Shown here piece by piece: positions 43,553-52,110 of a stretch of DNA of 64,000 nt. This DNA is from Sphingobium sp. WTD-1. GTDB taxonomy: Bacteria; Pseudomonadota; Alphaproteobacteria; Sphingomonadales; Sphingomonadaceae. The stretch spans positions 1,674,001 to 1,738,000 of the forward strand of contig NZ_CP119127.1 of the NCBI RefSeq assembly GCF_030128825.1. The letters are read 5' to 3'. The position numbers and the translations under genes were made by a program. The first letter of the stretch is position 1, and each line of letters opens with the position of its first letter. A model generated the notes under the pieces. The model saw only the letters and a program-made list of their open reading frames with translations. It searched no databases and was not told the origin of the DNA.

Positions 43553-43960
43553 ATGATTATCGCGATTATGCTGTTAGCGGCTCAAGCCGGCGAAGTGCCG
43601 GCATCCTCGGGCGCAACCGGCGCTCCTCCGGAACGGGCCAAGATTGTAATGTATCGCGGTGGCAGCATGATGGGGATGGCCTTGGGTTGCCCCATTCGAT
43701 TTCATGAGCGCGAGATCGTCGAACTTGGACGCGGAAAGTTTGCTGAATGGGAGGTGTCTCCCGGCAGCTATATTCTGACCAATAAGACCAGCAGCGTTGA
43801 AGTGAATGTAGCGGCTGGCCAGACGAAATATGTTCGTTGCATGATCAAGACAGGCTTCATGACCGGGCGAGCTGACTTGCAAATCGTCGATGCTGAGAGC
43901 TTCGCGAAGAATGCCGCTGAATTCGAGAAAAAAGAGATTGCCGCGCCCTTAGAGCAATAG
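43553..43960 (+). CDS. Exported DUF2846-like protein, probable lysogenic cargo gene
   Basis: A 135-residue protein with a signal-like start (MIIAIMLLAAQAGEVPASSG), then KIVMYRGGSMMGMALGCPIR and WEVSPGSYILTNKTSSVEVN, the beta-sandwich pattern of DUF2846-like envelope proteins. It is inserted between the chaperone pair and the tape measure gene, with its own GGGAGGG ribosome site and a terminator just after it. That is the layout of a cargo (moron) gene, perhaps affecting the lysogen surface. Confidence 0.68.
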   Translation: MIIAIMLLAAQAGEVPASSGATGAPPERAKIVMYRGGSMMGMALGCPIRFHEREIVELGRGKFAEWEVSPGSYILTNKTSSVEVNVAAGQTKYVRCMIKTGFMTGRADLQIVDAESFAKNAAEFEKKEIAAPLEQ

Positions 43961-43988
43961 TGGGCCAGCAATTTGAACTGCAACCAGC

Positions 43989-44016
43989 AGGCCGCCGATA
44001 ATTTCGGCGGCCTTTT
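43989..44016 (+). terminator. Rho-independent terminator after the cargo gene
   Basis: AGGCCGCCG and CGGCGGCCT form the stem, followed by TTTTT. It ends transcription of the 43553 gene just before the tape measure ATG. Confidence 0.85.
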
Positions 44017-44029
44017 TAGTGGGGCTTGA

Positions 44030-47000
44030 ATGAGCGACGATCTTAAAATCGGCGGCATGCATGGCGAGCTCGGGCTTGACGTGCGCGGCTGGTTTGACGG
44101 CTTTGAGGACGCCCGCGAAGTGCTGGCCGATTTCGCCAAAGAGGTGATGTCGCAGTTCAAGGAACTGGAAGGCAATATCCGCAACGCCGCGATCGGCATG
44201 ACCGCGACGATCAGTGCTTCGTTCGCCGGTATGACTGTCGTCACCAAGCGTGGCGCCGGCGCTTTCGAAAAGTCCATGAACAATGTTCATGCGGCTTTGC
44301 GCGGCATAAGCGGCGATCAGTTGGAAGCGCTTTCGCAGGCTGCCCGCAAGCTCGGGCCTGAGGTCGGACGCGGAGCGAAAGAGGCCGCTGACGGTATCGA
44401 GACGCTTGCGTTGGCCGGCATGTCGGCGCGCGACATTCTGGGCGGCGGATTGGAGCAGACCTTGCGCCTGGCGGCCGCCAATGCTGCTGAGCTCGGTTCG
44501 TCCGCCGCGCTGGTCACCGATGTCATGGCCCAGTTCAACAAGTCGACATCCGACCTGGAGGCGGTAGTCAATCAGGTGACCGGTTCGCTCGATGCGTCGA
44601 AGCTGGGCTTCAACGACTTCAAGGATGCCATCGCGCAGGGTGGCGGCGTGGCTGGTGCGGCGGGTGTCAGCTTCGAGGATTTCAATACCGCGCTGGCCGG
44701 CACTGCCGCCCTGTTTGGCAGCGGCTCCGATGCCGGTACCAGCTTCAAGACATTCATCACCACGCTGACGCCCAAGTCCAAAGAAGCGGCGGCGATGATG
44801 GAGAAGCTGGGCCTCGACTTCTATGACGCGACCGGCAAGATGAAGGGGCTTGCCGAGATATCCGACATGCTGCGCGAGAAGCTTGGCAATCTTTCCGACC
44901 GGTCGCGCACCAATGTGCTCAACGAGATTTTTGGCGCCGATGCCATGCGCACGGCCATTGGCCTCATGCGCCTTGGCGGCGATGCCTTTGATGATCTCCA
45001 GCGGTCGATCGGCGAGACTGACGCGGGCGAAAAGCTGGCAATCCAGCTGAAAGGTGTGGAGGAATCGTCCAACCGGCTGAGCGACGCGTTCAACGAACTC
45101 AAGATTGCCATGGGCGAAACCGGTATCCTCGCCGTCTTCACCTCCGTACAGAATGCGCTGACCGGCATTACGCGTTGGTTTGCGGAGCTTCCGCTGGCGG
45201 TCCGTCAGGTCATCGTCGCCATCTGGGGACTGACGGCAGCGGTAGGGCCTATGATCCTGGCGCTGATGGGCATCGGCAAGATCCTTGCGCCCGTCATCCT
45301 CTTGCGTGGCGGCTTCGGCCTGTTCGGAGCGGTACTGGCTGGCCTGATCAACCCGATCGGCACGATGGTTGCGCTGCTCGGCCGTCTTGCCATCGCGCTA
45401 TCGGGGGTCAGTGTTGCGCTGCGCACCGTGGGCCTGGCGATGACCGTGTGGGCAGGCTGGATCGGCCTCGTGGTGACCGCTCTGACGCTGCTGGTCCTGT
45501 GGTCCACGCGCACCGTTACGGCGAATAGCGCTGCCCGCCAAGCTGCGGATCGCGCTAGTGCCGCCTATGAAAAGCAGCAGGCGGCCACCCTTCAGCTGGT
45601 TTCGGCGACCGGCGCCGCCCGTAAAGCCCTGATCGACAAGATGAAGGCTGATCGCGCGGCCGAGCTTCAGGCAATGGCCACCGCCAAGGCGGACGTCATG
45701 GCCGCCCGGGCGGCGCTGGAGCGCGCGAAGTCCAACCTTTCCAAATCGAAATCGGAAGTGAAGATGAGTGCGCGCGGCGACCTCATCAGCCCCAAGGTAG
45801 CGCCCGGCATCAAGGCCGTCGATCAGGCGGAGGCCGACCTTCTGTCCCGCGCGAAGACGCTGGAAACGATCGCCAAGACGGTGGAGGGCTATAGCCGTTC
45901 GATCAATACGCCCGAATTCGGGACGGTGGATCTCGATCTAGGCGAAGACGACAAGAAGAAGGCGAAGGGTGCGAAAGGCCCGTCCGCTCAGGACCTGGCC
46001 AACCGGCGCGAGCAGATGGCGCTGGAACAGCAGATGGCGGTTGCCCGCGCGCGCGACGACAAGGATGAGATGCGCCGGCTGCAGGACAAGCTGGATATAT
46101 TCCAGCGCCAGCGCGACTATGAAGATGCCGGGCTGAGCGCCAGCGCTGCCAAGCTGGCGGCCGAAAAGGACATTGCGGAGATAAAGGCGGCCGAGGCCGA
46201 ATATGATGCGCGCGAGGTAGCTCGCGCCGAAAACGCACTCGACCAGCAACTGGCTGAAATTCGCGGCGATGAGCAGATGGTGCGCCTGGCAGCCGACAAG
46301 GCCTATCTCGAAGAGCGAACCACGTTCTGGCAAGGCAAGGGCTTGACGCTGCTGGAAGCGCAAAAGCGGGCGGCGGACGATCTTGTGCAGGTCGATATCG
46401 CCCGCGCCGACGCCGCTGCCAAGCTGGCGCAATCGCAGGCCCTGGAGAGAGAGGTGGAGCTATCGCGCCTGCGCAATGATAGCGCCGATCGCCAGCGCGC
46501 GGCTGCCCGGGCAGCGGAGCTTAATCGCCGCGCCGAGCAATATTACCGAGATGGTGAAGGCAAGGTCGGCGAGGACGAAGCCCGCGACCGTGCAGCGCGC
46601 GAGATGGATGAGGAAGAAACCGCCCGGCAGCAGGGCCAGTGGCGTGATGTTTTCCGGGGTGGGTTCCGCGCTGCCATGGACGGCGATCTAAAGAGCTTCG
46701 CGAAGAACTGGTGGAAGGACCAAGTGTCGCGCGGCATGGAAGAAGCGCTGAACAATCTTGCGGACACGCTGTTCAACCTGTTCCGGCAAGCAATGGGGCA
46801 AGGGGGTGCAGCCGGCGGATCCGGCGGCGGTATTTTGGGCTCGATCCTTGGAGGCTTCACCACCATTTTCGGCGGATCGGCAAGTACCGGCAGCAGCGAT
46901 ATCGTCCTCAACAGCAACGCCGTATCGAGCGCTTTCGCAGGTCTCCCGGGCTTCGCGACTGGCGGCAGTTTTGAAATCGGCGGGAAGCCGGGGATCGATA

Positions 47001-47251
47001 CCAACCTCGTGCAATTCTGGGGCACCGCCGGAGAGACGGTCAACGTGCGTCGCGGTAACGATGATAGCGGCGATCGGTCGCGTGGCGACACGCACATCTA
47101 CATGCAGGGCGTCATGACCAATGACCAATTCTGGGACACGATAAAGCAGGGCAACGACCAGGCGGCGCAAACTGGCGCTGCAAAGGGCGCAGCGTCGGTC
47201 GTGGAAGGCAACCAGCGGAGCTATGGTCGCATGTTGCAGGCAGAGCGCTGA
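44030..47251 (+). CDS. Tape measure protein
   Basis: A 1073-residue protein that sets tail length. The N-terminal part has the TP901-type tape measure core (ALRGISGDQLEALSQAARKL, GIETLALAGMSARDILGGGL, then TPKSKEAAAMMEKLGLDFYD). Several hydrophobic segments at about 385-500 (VRQVIVAIWGLTAAVGPMIL, WAGWIGLVVTALTLLVLWST) are followed by a long coiled coil (about 500-880). It starts 14 bp after the terminator and touches the next gene. Confidence 0.94.
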   Translation: MSDDLKIGGMHGELGLDVRGWFDGFEDAREVLADFAKEVMSQFKELEGNIRNAAIGMTATISASFAGMTVVTKRGAGAFEKSMNNVHAALRGISGDQLEALSQAARKLGPEVGRGAKEAADGIETLALAGMSARDILGGGLEQTLRLAAANAAELGSSAALVTDVMAQFNKSTSDLEAVVNQVTGSLDASKLGFNDFKDAIAQGGGVAGAAGVSFEDFNTALAGTAALFGSGSDAGTSFKTFITTLTPKSKEAAAMMEKLGLDFYDATGKMKGLAEISDMLREKLGNLSDRSRTNVLNEIFGADAMRTAIGLMRLGGDAFDDLQRSIGETDAGEKLAIQLKGVEESSNRLSDAFNELKIAMGETGILAVFTSVQNALTGITRWFAELPLAVRQVIVAIWGLTAAVGPMILALMGIGKILAPVILLRGGFGLFGAVLAGLINPIGTMVALLGRLAIALSGVSVALRTVGLAMTVWAGWIGLVVTALTLLVLWSTRTVTANSAARQAADRASAAYEKQQAATLQLVSATGAARKALIDKMKADRAAELQAMATAKADVMAARAALERAKSNLSKSKSEVKMSARGDLISPKVAPGIKAVDQAEADLLSRAKTLETIAKTVEGYSRSINTPEFGTVDLDLGEDDKKKAKGAKGPSAQDLANRREQMALEQQMAVARARDDKDEMRRLQDKLDIFQRQRDYEDAGLSASAAKLAAEKDIAEIKAAEAEYDAREVARAENALDQQLAEIRGDEQMVRLAADKAYLEERTTFWQGKGLTLLEAQKRAADDLVQVDIARADAAAKLAQSQALEREVELSRLRNDSADRQRAAARAAELNRRAEQYYRDGEGKVGEDEARDRAAREMDEEETARQQGQWRDVFRGGFRAAMDGDLKSFAKNWWKDQVSRGMEEALNNLADTLFNLFRQAMGQGGAAGGSGGGILGSILGGFTTIFGGSASTGSSDIVLNSNAVSSAFAGLPGFATGGSFEIGGKPGIDTNLVQFWGTAGETVNVRRGNDDSGDRSRGDTHIYMQGVMTNDQFWDTIKQGNDQAAQTGAAKGAASVVEGNQRSYGRMLQAER

Positions 47252-47940
47252 TGGCGAAGTTGGCCGTAATGCCGTCCCTCGGCGTGGAAGGTCTGACCTT
47301 TCAGCCCCAGCGCGAAGATCTGGTGGCGCCGGAAACGAGCGGCCGGATGGGCGGCGTGCAGATCGGCTGGCCGCGCTGGTCCCTATCGATGAACCTGGCC
47401 AATCTAGAATTCCCCGTGGCCGATGAATGGATCGCCTTCTATCGCAGCCGGCGCGGGGCGCAGCGTGTGTTTCTGGGCTATGACCTGTCCCGGCCTTACC
47501 CGGCGGCGCACTGCAAGGGGTTCCGCAACATGCTGACCGTCGCAGGCATGCCCTTCATGGGCGCAGCTGGCGGCTGGTCGCAGACGATAAATGCCGATGG
47601 CGACGCAGTATTGACCCTCAACGATGTCCCGTCGGGTCTGAAGCTCGGCTGGGGCGACTATATCGGCTTCAAGTGGGACAGCGCCGACGCGGATGAAGGC
47701 GACGCCGATCGCCGCTTCCTCGTCGCGGTGACTGGCGGTGGACAGTCGGATGCCGATGGCACAATCAGCGTGGTTGTCGAGCCATCGGTCCATGATGTGG
47801 TGCCGGCGGGCGCCGTCGCCCATCTCGACAATCCGATGTGCCTGATGAAGCTGATGGACGATACGAAGATGCCGCGCATCGTCATCAGCCATGCGGAGGC
47901 CGGTGGGGTTATCAGCGCCGTCCAGGTGACGCTGCCATGA
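47251..47940 (+). CDS. Distal tail protein-like, 229 aa
   Basis: It starts MAKLAVMPSLGVEGLTFQPQ. The parts MGGVQIGWPRWSLSMNLANL and ADEWIAFYRSRRGAQRVFLG resemble the first baseplate/distal tail proteins of sphingomonad siphophages. It overlaps the next gene by 4 bp. The exact role is inferred from position after the tape measure. Confidence 0.68.
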   Translation: MAKLAVMPSLGVEGLTFQPQREDLVAPETSGRMGGVQIGWPRWSLSMNLANLEFPVADEWIAFYRSRRGAQRVFLGYDLSRPYPAAHCKGFRNMLTVAGMPFMGAAGGWSQTINADGDAVLTLNDVPSGLKLGWGDYIGFKWDSADADEGDADRRFLVAVTGGGQSDADGTISVVVEPSVHDVVPAGAVAHLDNPMCLMKLMDDTKMPRIVISHAEAGGVISAVQVTLP

Positions 47941-48509
47941 AGAATTACAGTCCGGAGGCGCTGGCGGCGCTGGCCAGCGGGGAAGCGATCGTAACCGGGG
48001 CGCTGGCGATCTATTGCGATCCTCCGGTCTTTGTGTGGGGCGGCATCGGCCCGACCGAGATCGACGGTGATGCCTATATCGGCGTGGACGATGGCAGTAT
48101 CGGCCTTTCTACCGGCGGATCGATCGGCACCAGCGAGCAGGCAATGACCCTGTCGCTGTCCGGCATCGATCCGGATATCGCGGCCCTGTTCGACGCCAGC
48201 GAAGTGCAGATGGCGCCCGCCAAGGTCTATCGCATGATCTATGACGGGTCCGGGAAGCAGCGGCTGGACAGCCGGGTTTTCCGGCGCGGAAGGGTCGACG
48301 CGGCTCCGGTCGAGGATGTCATCGGCGGCACGTCGACCATCACCATATCGATCGAGACGAGTGCGCGCGGCATGGGGCGAAGGGGCAAGCGGATGCGGAG
48401 CGATGCCGACCAGCGCACCATCGATCCGCTCGACGGGTTCTTCAAGCATTGCAGCTATGCTGGGACCAAGACCGTCTATCAGGGCGGCAAGCCCTCGTCC
48501 GCCGACTGA
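47937..48509 (+). CDS. Tail tip protein (DUF2163-like), 190 aa
   Basis: It contains GEAIVTGALAIYCDPPVFVW, then QAMTLSLSGIDPDIAALFDA and VYRMIYDGSGKQRLDSRVFR. A tail-tip gene between the distal tail protein and a peptidase-like gene is the rule in HK97-like and gene-transfer-agent tails. The ATG overlaps the preceding stop. Confidence 0.7.
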   Translation: MKNYSPEALAALASGEAIVTGALAIYCDPPVFVWGGIGPTEIDGDAYIGVDDGSIGLSTGGSIGTSEQAMTLSLSGIDPDIAALFDASEVQMAPAKVYRMIYDGSGKQRLDSRVFRRGRVDAAPVEDVIGGTSTITISIETSARGMGRRGKRMRSDADQRTIDPLDGFFKHCSYAGTKTVYQGGKPSSAD

Positions 48510-48511
48510 AA

Positions 48512-48907
48512 ATGCGCGATTTCGAGGCCCTTGACCGCTATCTCGCGGAACGCCGGACCATGCCGTTCGCCTATGGCTCGAAGGCCAATGATTGCGTGAG
48601 TTTCTATGCCGGCGCGGTGCGCGCCATGGCCGGGGTTGACCTGATGCGGGGGCGCAGATGGTCGAGCGAACTGGGGGCGGCCCGCGTTATCGCCCGGCTG
48701 GGCGGATTTGAAGCGGCGATCAGCGCTCACATGACGCCGATCGCGCCTGCGCTTGCGCGACGCGGCGATGCTGCCGGGGTGTTCTGCCCGGATCACGGCA
48801 TGATGCTGATGCTGGTCGAAGGTGAAACGCTCGCAGGCCCGGGAGATCGCGGCACTCTGCGTCGTCCCCGCTCGGCGATGATTACCGCCTGGACCTTCAA
48901 GGATTAG
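48512..48907 (+). CDS. Tail-tip peptidase-like protein (DUF6950-like)
   Basis: A 131-residue protein with MRDFEALDRYLAERRTMPFA and YGSKANDCVSFYAGAVRAMA; the DC motif resembles the catalytic Cys of NlpC/P60 hydrolases. A His lies in CPDHGMMLMLV. Such proteins cut peptidoglycan during DNA entry. The family name is a recollection of the size and motif and is not certain. Confidence 0.68.
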   Translation: MRDFEALDRYLAERRTMPFAYGSKANDCVSFYAGAVRAMAGVDLMRGRRWSSELGAARVIARLGGFEAAISAHMTPIAPALARRGDAAGVFCPDHGMMLMLVEGETLAGPGDRGTLRRPRSAMITAWTFKD

Positions 48908-48915
48908 AGCCGGTC

Positions 48916-50874
48916 ATGGGCAAAACGATCACCGCGATCACGGGCGTCGTCATGATCGGCGTCGGCATCGCTACAGGCAATGCCATGCTGATCGCCCAGG
49001 GCGTGATGACCGTGGCGACGGTGCTGCTGGCACCCAGCATGAAAGCGCGCACGGCCAGCAAGAACACGCTAACGATCGGCGAAACGGCGCGCGAGGGGAT
49101 TTTTGGGGAAGGCTCGACCGGCGGCAGCTTGGTCGACATCTTCAACTATGGCGGCAAATATGGAACCGACTGGACGGTCGCGATCTTCGCCTTGGCTGAT
49201 CATCGCTGCGAGGCCCTGACCGGCTTCTATGTGCAGGACAAGTGGGTGCCTTTCACCGGCGATGGCCTGGTCGCCGGCTACAAGAACCAGCTTCGGGTCG
49301 ACTGGCGGCCGGGCGCATGGGACGATGAGGTGCCGGCCTGGGTATTGGCGAACTGTCCTGTGGTGGGCGGCGTCCCGACATGGACCGCGAACGATCGCGG
49401 ACGCGGCGTCGCCAAGGTCTATGTCGCGTGGAAGGCTGACAAGTCCGACGCGAAGAACCCGGTCTGGACCAGCGGATCGCCATGGTCCTCGTTCCTGTGG
49501 GTGGTCAAAGGGCTGCGCTGCTATCAGGCGCGCAAGGATAGCAGCGTCGGCGGATCGGGCGAACACCGCTGGGATGATCCGTCGACCCGCGAGTGGACCG
49601 ATAATCCGATCGACTGCCGGTACACCTGGGCGCGCGGCATCTATGCCGGCGATCATGTCGATGATCCGGCGATGCTGTTGCTGGGTCGCGGCCTGTCCGC
49701 CATCGAGCAGCCGCCGGAGAATGTCTTCGCGCCTGCCAACCTGTGCGATGAGCCCGTCGCGCTAAAAGGCGGCGGCACCGAGCCGCGATATCGGATCGGC
49801 GGCGTGTTCGGCGGCGACGACAAGTATATCGACACCGACGATGACATCGCATCGGCCTGCGGCGGATACACGGTCGAGCGCGAGGGTTCGATCGAGATCG
49901 TGCCCGGAGCCGCGCAGCCGGTGCTATGGGACATCACCGACGATGATCTCGTTGTTGGATCGAGCGTCAACAGCAGCGATTTCCGAACCCAGACCGATGC
50001 AGAATGGGTCAACACGGTCGCGGTCAAATATATCGAGCCGGACCAGCAGTGGAAGGATCATAGCGCCCCGGTGCGTCGCGACACGGCCGACATTCTGGCC
50101 GACGGCGAGCCCAAGGTGGCCCAGCCCGCGCTGACGCTTTGCACCTCGGGCACTCAGGCCCAGCGCGTGGGCGAGATGAAGCGCCGGATGGGGCGGCTTT
50201 GGCGCACCCGCAGCCTGACCCTGCCGCCCCGTCTGGTCGGTGTCGAGCATGGTGACTGGATCCGCTGGACCTCGAAACGCTACGGCGTCCGCCCGGTGCC
50301 GGATGAGCCTGTGGCGATCGTCTACCGGGTCGAAAGCGACAGTCAGGACAAGGGCTGGCAGAACCAGCTTACGCTGCGCGAGATCAGGACTGACGTCTAT
50401 GGTTGGACGGCAGATGACGAATTGGACGACGGTTCGGTGGCGATCGACAATCCGACGCCGGATTTCAGCGGCGCGCCAGGCGTGGGCGACTGGACCCTGA
50501 CCGCCGAACTGGTGAGTGGCGACGGCCTGGCCGCGCCCGCGCTGCGGATCACCGGCGCGGCGGATTCCGATACGGTGACCAGCATCCTGTTCGATTATGC
50601 CGCCGGATCGGCATCGCCGGATGCGGATGATGACGCCGCATGGACTAGTGCCGGCACGCTGACCGGTTCGGCCACTGACATGCTGATCCCCGGGGTCATG
50701 GCGGGCACCATCTATTGGGCTGCCGTCTCCTACCAGATCGGCGCGGAACGAACCGACAGGCTGGTACTGGGTCCGGTGACGACGCCGGCGGCGGAAACGG
50801 GCGGCGGTCGGCTGTTGCTCGAAGATGGTGGCCGGTTCCTGCTGGAAGACGGCTCGCAACTTTTGCTGGGATAA
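48916..50874 (+). CDS. Central tail tip / host-specificity protein, 652 aa
   Basis: The opening is hydrophobic (TGVVMIGVGIATGNAMLIAQ). The middle includes YGTDWTVAIFALADHRCEAL, IDCRYTWARGIYAGDHVDDP and a fibronectin-like part after about 510. It ends with three related units (RLLLEDGGRFLLEDGSQLLL). The gene order and layout match gpJ-type hub proteins. Confidence 0.82.
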   Translation: MGKTITAITGVVMIGVGIATGNAMLIAQGVMTVATVLLAPSMKARTASKNTLTIGETAREGIFGEGSTGGSLVDIFNYGGKYGTDWTVAIFALADHRCEALTGFYVQDKWVPFTGDGLVAGYKNQLRVDWRPGAWDDEVPAWVLANCPVVGGVPTWTANDRGRGVAKVYVAWKADKSDAKNPVWTSGSPWSSFLWVVKGLRCYQARKDSSVGGSGEHRWDDPSTREWTDNPIDCRYTWARGIYAGDHVDDPAMLLLGRGLSAIEQPPENVFAPANLCDEPVALKGGGTEPRYRIGGVFGGDDKYIDTDDDIASACGGYTVEREGSIEIVPGAAQPVLWDITDDDLVVGSSVNSSDFRTQTDAEWVNTVAVKYIEPDQQWKDHSAPVRRDTADILADGEPKVAQPALTLCTSGTQAQRVGEMKRRMGRLWRTRSLTLPPRLVGVEHGDWIRWTSKRYGVRPVPDEPVAIVYRVESDSQDKGWQNQLTLREIRTDVYGWTADDELDDGSVAIDNPTPDFSGAPGVGDWTLTAELVSGDGLAAPALRITGAADSDTVTSILFDYAAGSASPDADDDAAWTSAGTLTGSATDMLIPGVMAGTIYWAAVSYQIGAERTDRLVLGPVTTPAAETGGGRLLLEDGGRFLLEDGSQLLLG

Positions 50875-50878
50875 TCAT

Positions 50879-51676
50879 ATGGCGGACGCAAAGGGTTCGG
50901 CCCTGCCGGGGGGTGGACCGCTGGCAGGGCCGGAGAAGATTTTCGGATTGGTCGGCGGCGTCAACAAGAGCTGGCTGGCGTCGCAGCTGGCGACCTATAT
51001 CACGGCGATGATCGTGGATTCCGCGCCGACCACGCTCGACACGCTGAACGAGCTTGCGGCAGCGCTGGGCGATGACCCGAACTTTGCCGCGACCACGGCC
51101 GCCGCCCTGGCGGGAAAGCAGCCGCTGGACGCGGACCTGACAGCCATCGCTGCACTGGCGACCACGTCATGGGGCCGCGCGCTCCTGACGATGGCCAGCG
51201 CAACGGCGCTTCGGGCCGAACTGAAGTCGCCCTACATTCTTGCCCAGCATGGCGCAGCATCGGCGGCGTTGACCGGCGGCACTGCTGCATTGGATTTTGT
51301 GACCGTGACGCTCCCGGGTGGCGCCCTCGGTCCCAATGGGTCGATCGAGATCGAGACCTATTGGACTTGCACCGAGAATGCGAACACCAAGACCGTGAGC
51401 ATCACGCTCGACGGCAGCGTGATGCAGACTTTCGGCCTGACCACCAACGGCAAGGCCGGCGCTTTGATGCGTCTGGCCAATCGCAACAGCGCCTCGGCCC
51501 AGTTGATATCCCGCAATGCGACGACTTCGCCCTATGGCAGCAGCACGGTCGCGCACGGCACCGCAGCGATCGACACATCGGTCGACAAGGTGCTGACCAT
51601 TCGGGGCCAACTCGCCAACGGCGCCGATAGCCTGACCCTCGAAGGCTATATCATCAAGGTATTCCCCGGCGCCTGA
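50879..51676 (+). CDS. Tail fibre protein, 265 aa
   Basis: Residues about 55-115 carry the fibre repeat TTLDTLNELAAALGDDPNFA followed by TTAAALAGKQPLDADLTAIA, common in phage tail fibres. The C-terminus is beta-rich and probably binds the receptor. It begins 4 bp after the hub gene. Confidence 0.82.
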   Translation: MADAKGSALPGGGPLAGPEKIFGLVGGVNKSWLASQLATYITAMIVDSAPTTLDTLNELAAALGDDPNFAATTAAALAGKQPLDADLTAIAALATTSWGRALLTMASATALRAELKSPYILAQHGAASAALTGGTAALDFVTVTLPGGALGPNGSIEIETYWTCTENANTKTVSITLDGSVMQTFGLTTNGKAGALMRLANRNSASAQLISRNATTSPYGSSTVAHGTAAIDTSVDKVLTIRGQLANGADSLTLEGYIIKVFPGA

Positions 51677-51744
51677 CAGCGCCCCTCTCCAAGCTCTCAT
51701 CATCTTCAGACCGGACGGCTCTGCCGCCCGAGGAGACATGCGCC

Positions 51745-52110
51745 ATGCCCTCCCGTTTCGCCGCCAAGGAAAGCGTTGGCTATTATGCCACGTGGACGCT
51801 TGGTGCCCGCCTGGCCGAACCGCTGAACATCAGCGAATGGATATTCGAGGCGACTTTCGAGCGCTGGGCGGCTGACCCTGAGGCTTTCACCCTGGAGATG
51901 GCGGCCAGTGACGCCGATCAGGGCTTTCGCATTTTCAATCCGGTGGCCCGGCAGATCACCTGCAGGATCCTGCCCGCCACGCTGGCCGGCATCAGCGACA
52001 CCACCGGCCGCTTCACGATGCTTGCCGATCTGCTGGCGACGCCGCCGGGCGCCGACCGCTTCTTCATCGCCGATCTTGAATTGACCATAGTAAGAGGTCC
52101 GACCGCATGA
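51745..52110 (+). CDS. Phage hypothetical protein, 121 aa (tail region)
   Basis: MPSRFAAKESVGYYATWTLG and LNISEWIFEATFERWAADPE suggest a compact beta-sandwich, the size of small baseplate chaperones. It is coupled to the large tail protein by an ATGA overlap. The function is unknown. Confidence 0.62.
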   Translation: MPSRFAAKESVGYYATWTLGARLAEPLNISEWIFEATFERWAADPEAFTLEMAASDADQGFRIFNPVARQITCRILPATLAGISDTTGRFTMLADLLATPPGADRFFIADLELTIVRGPTA

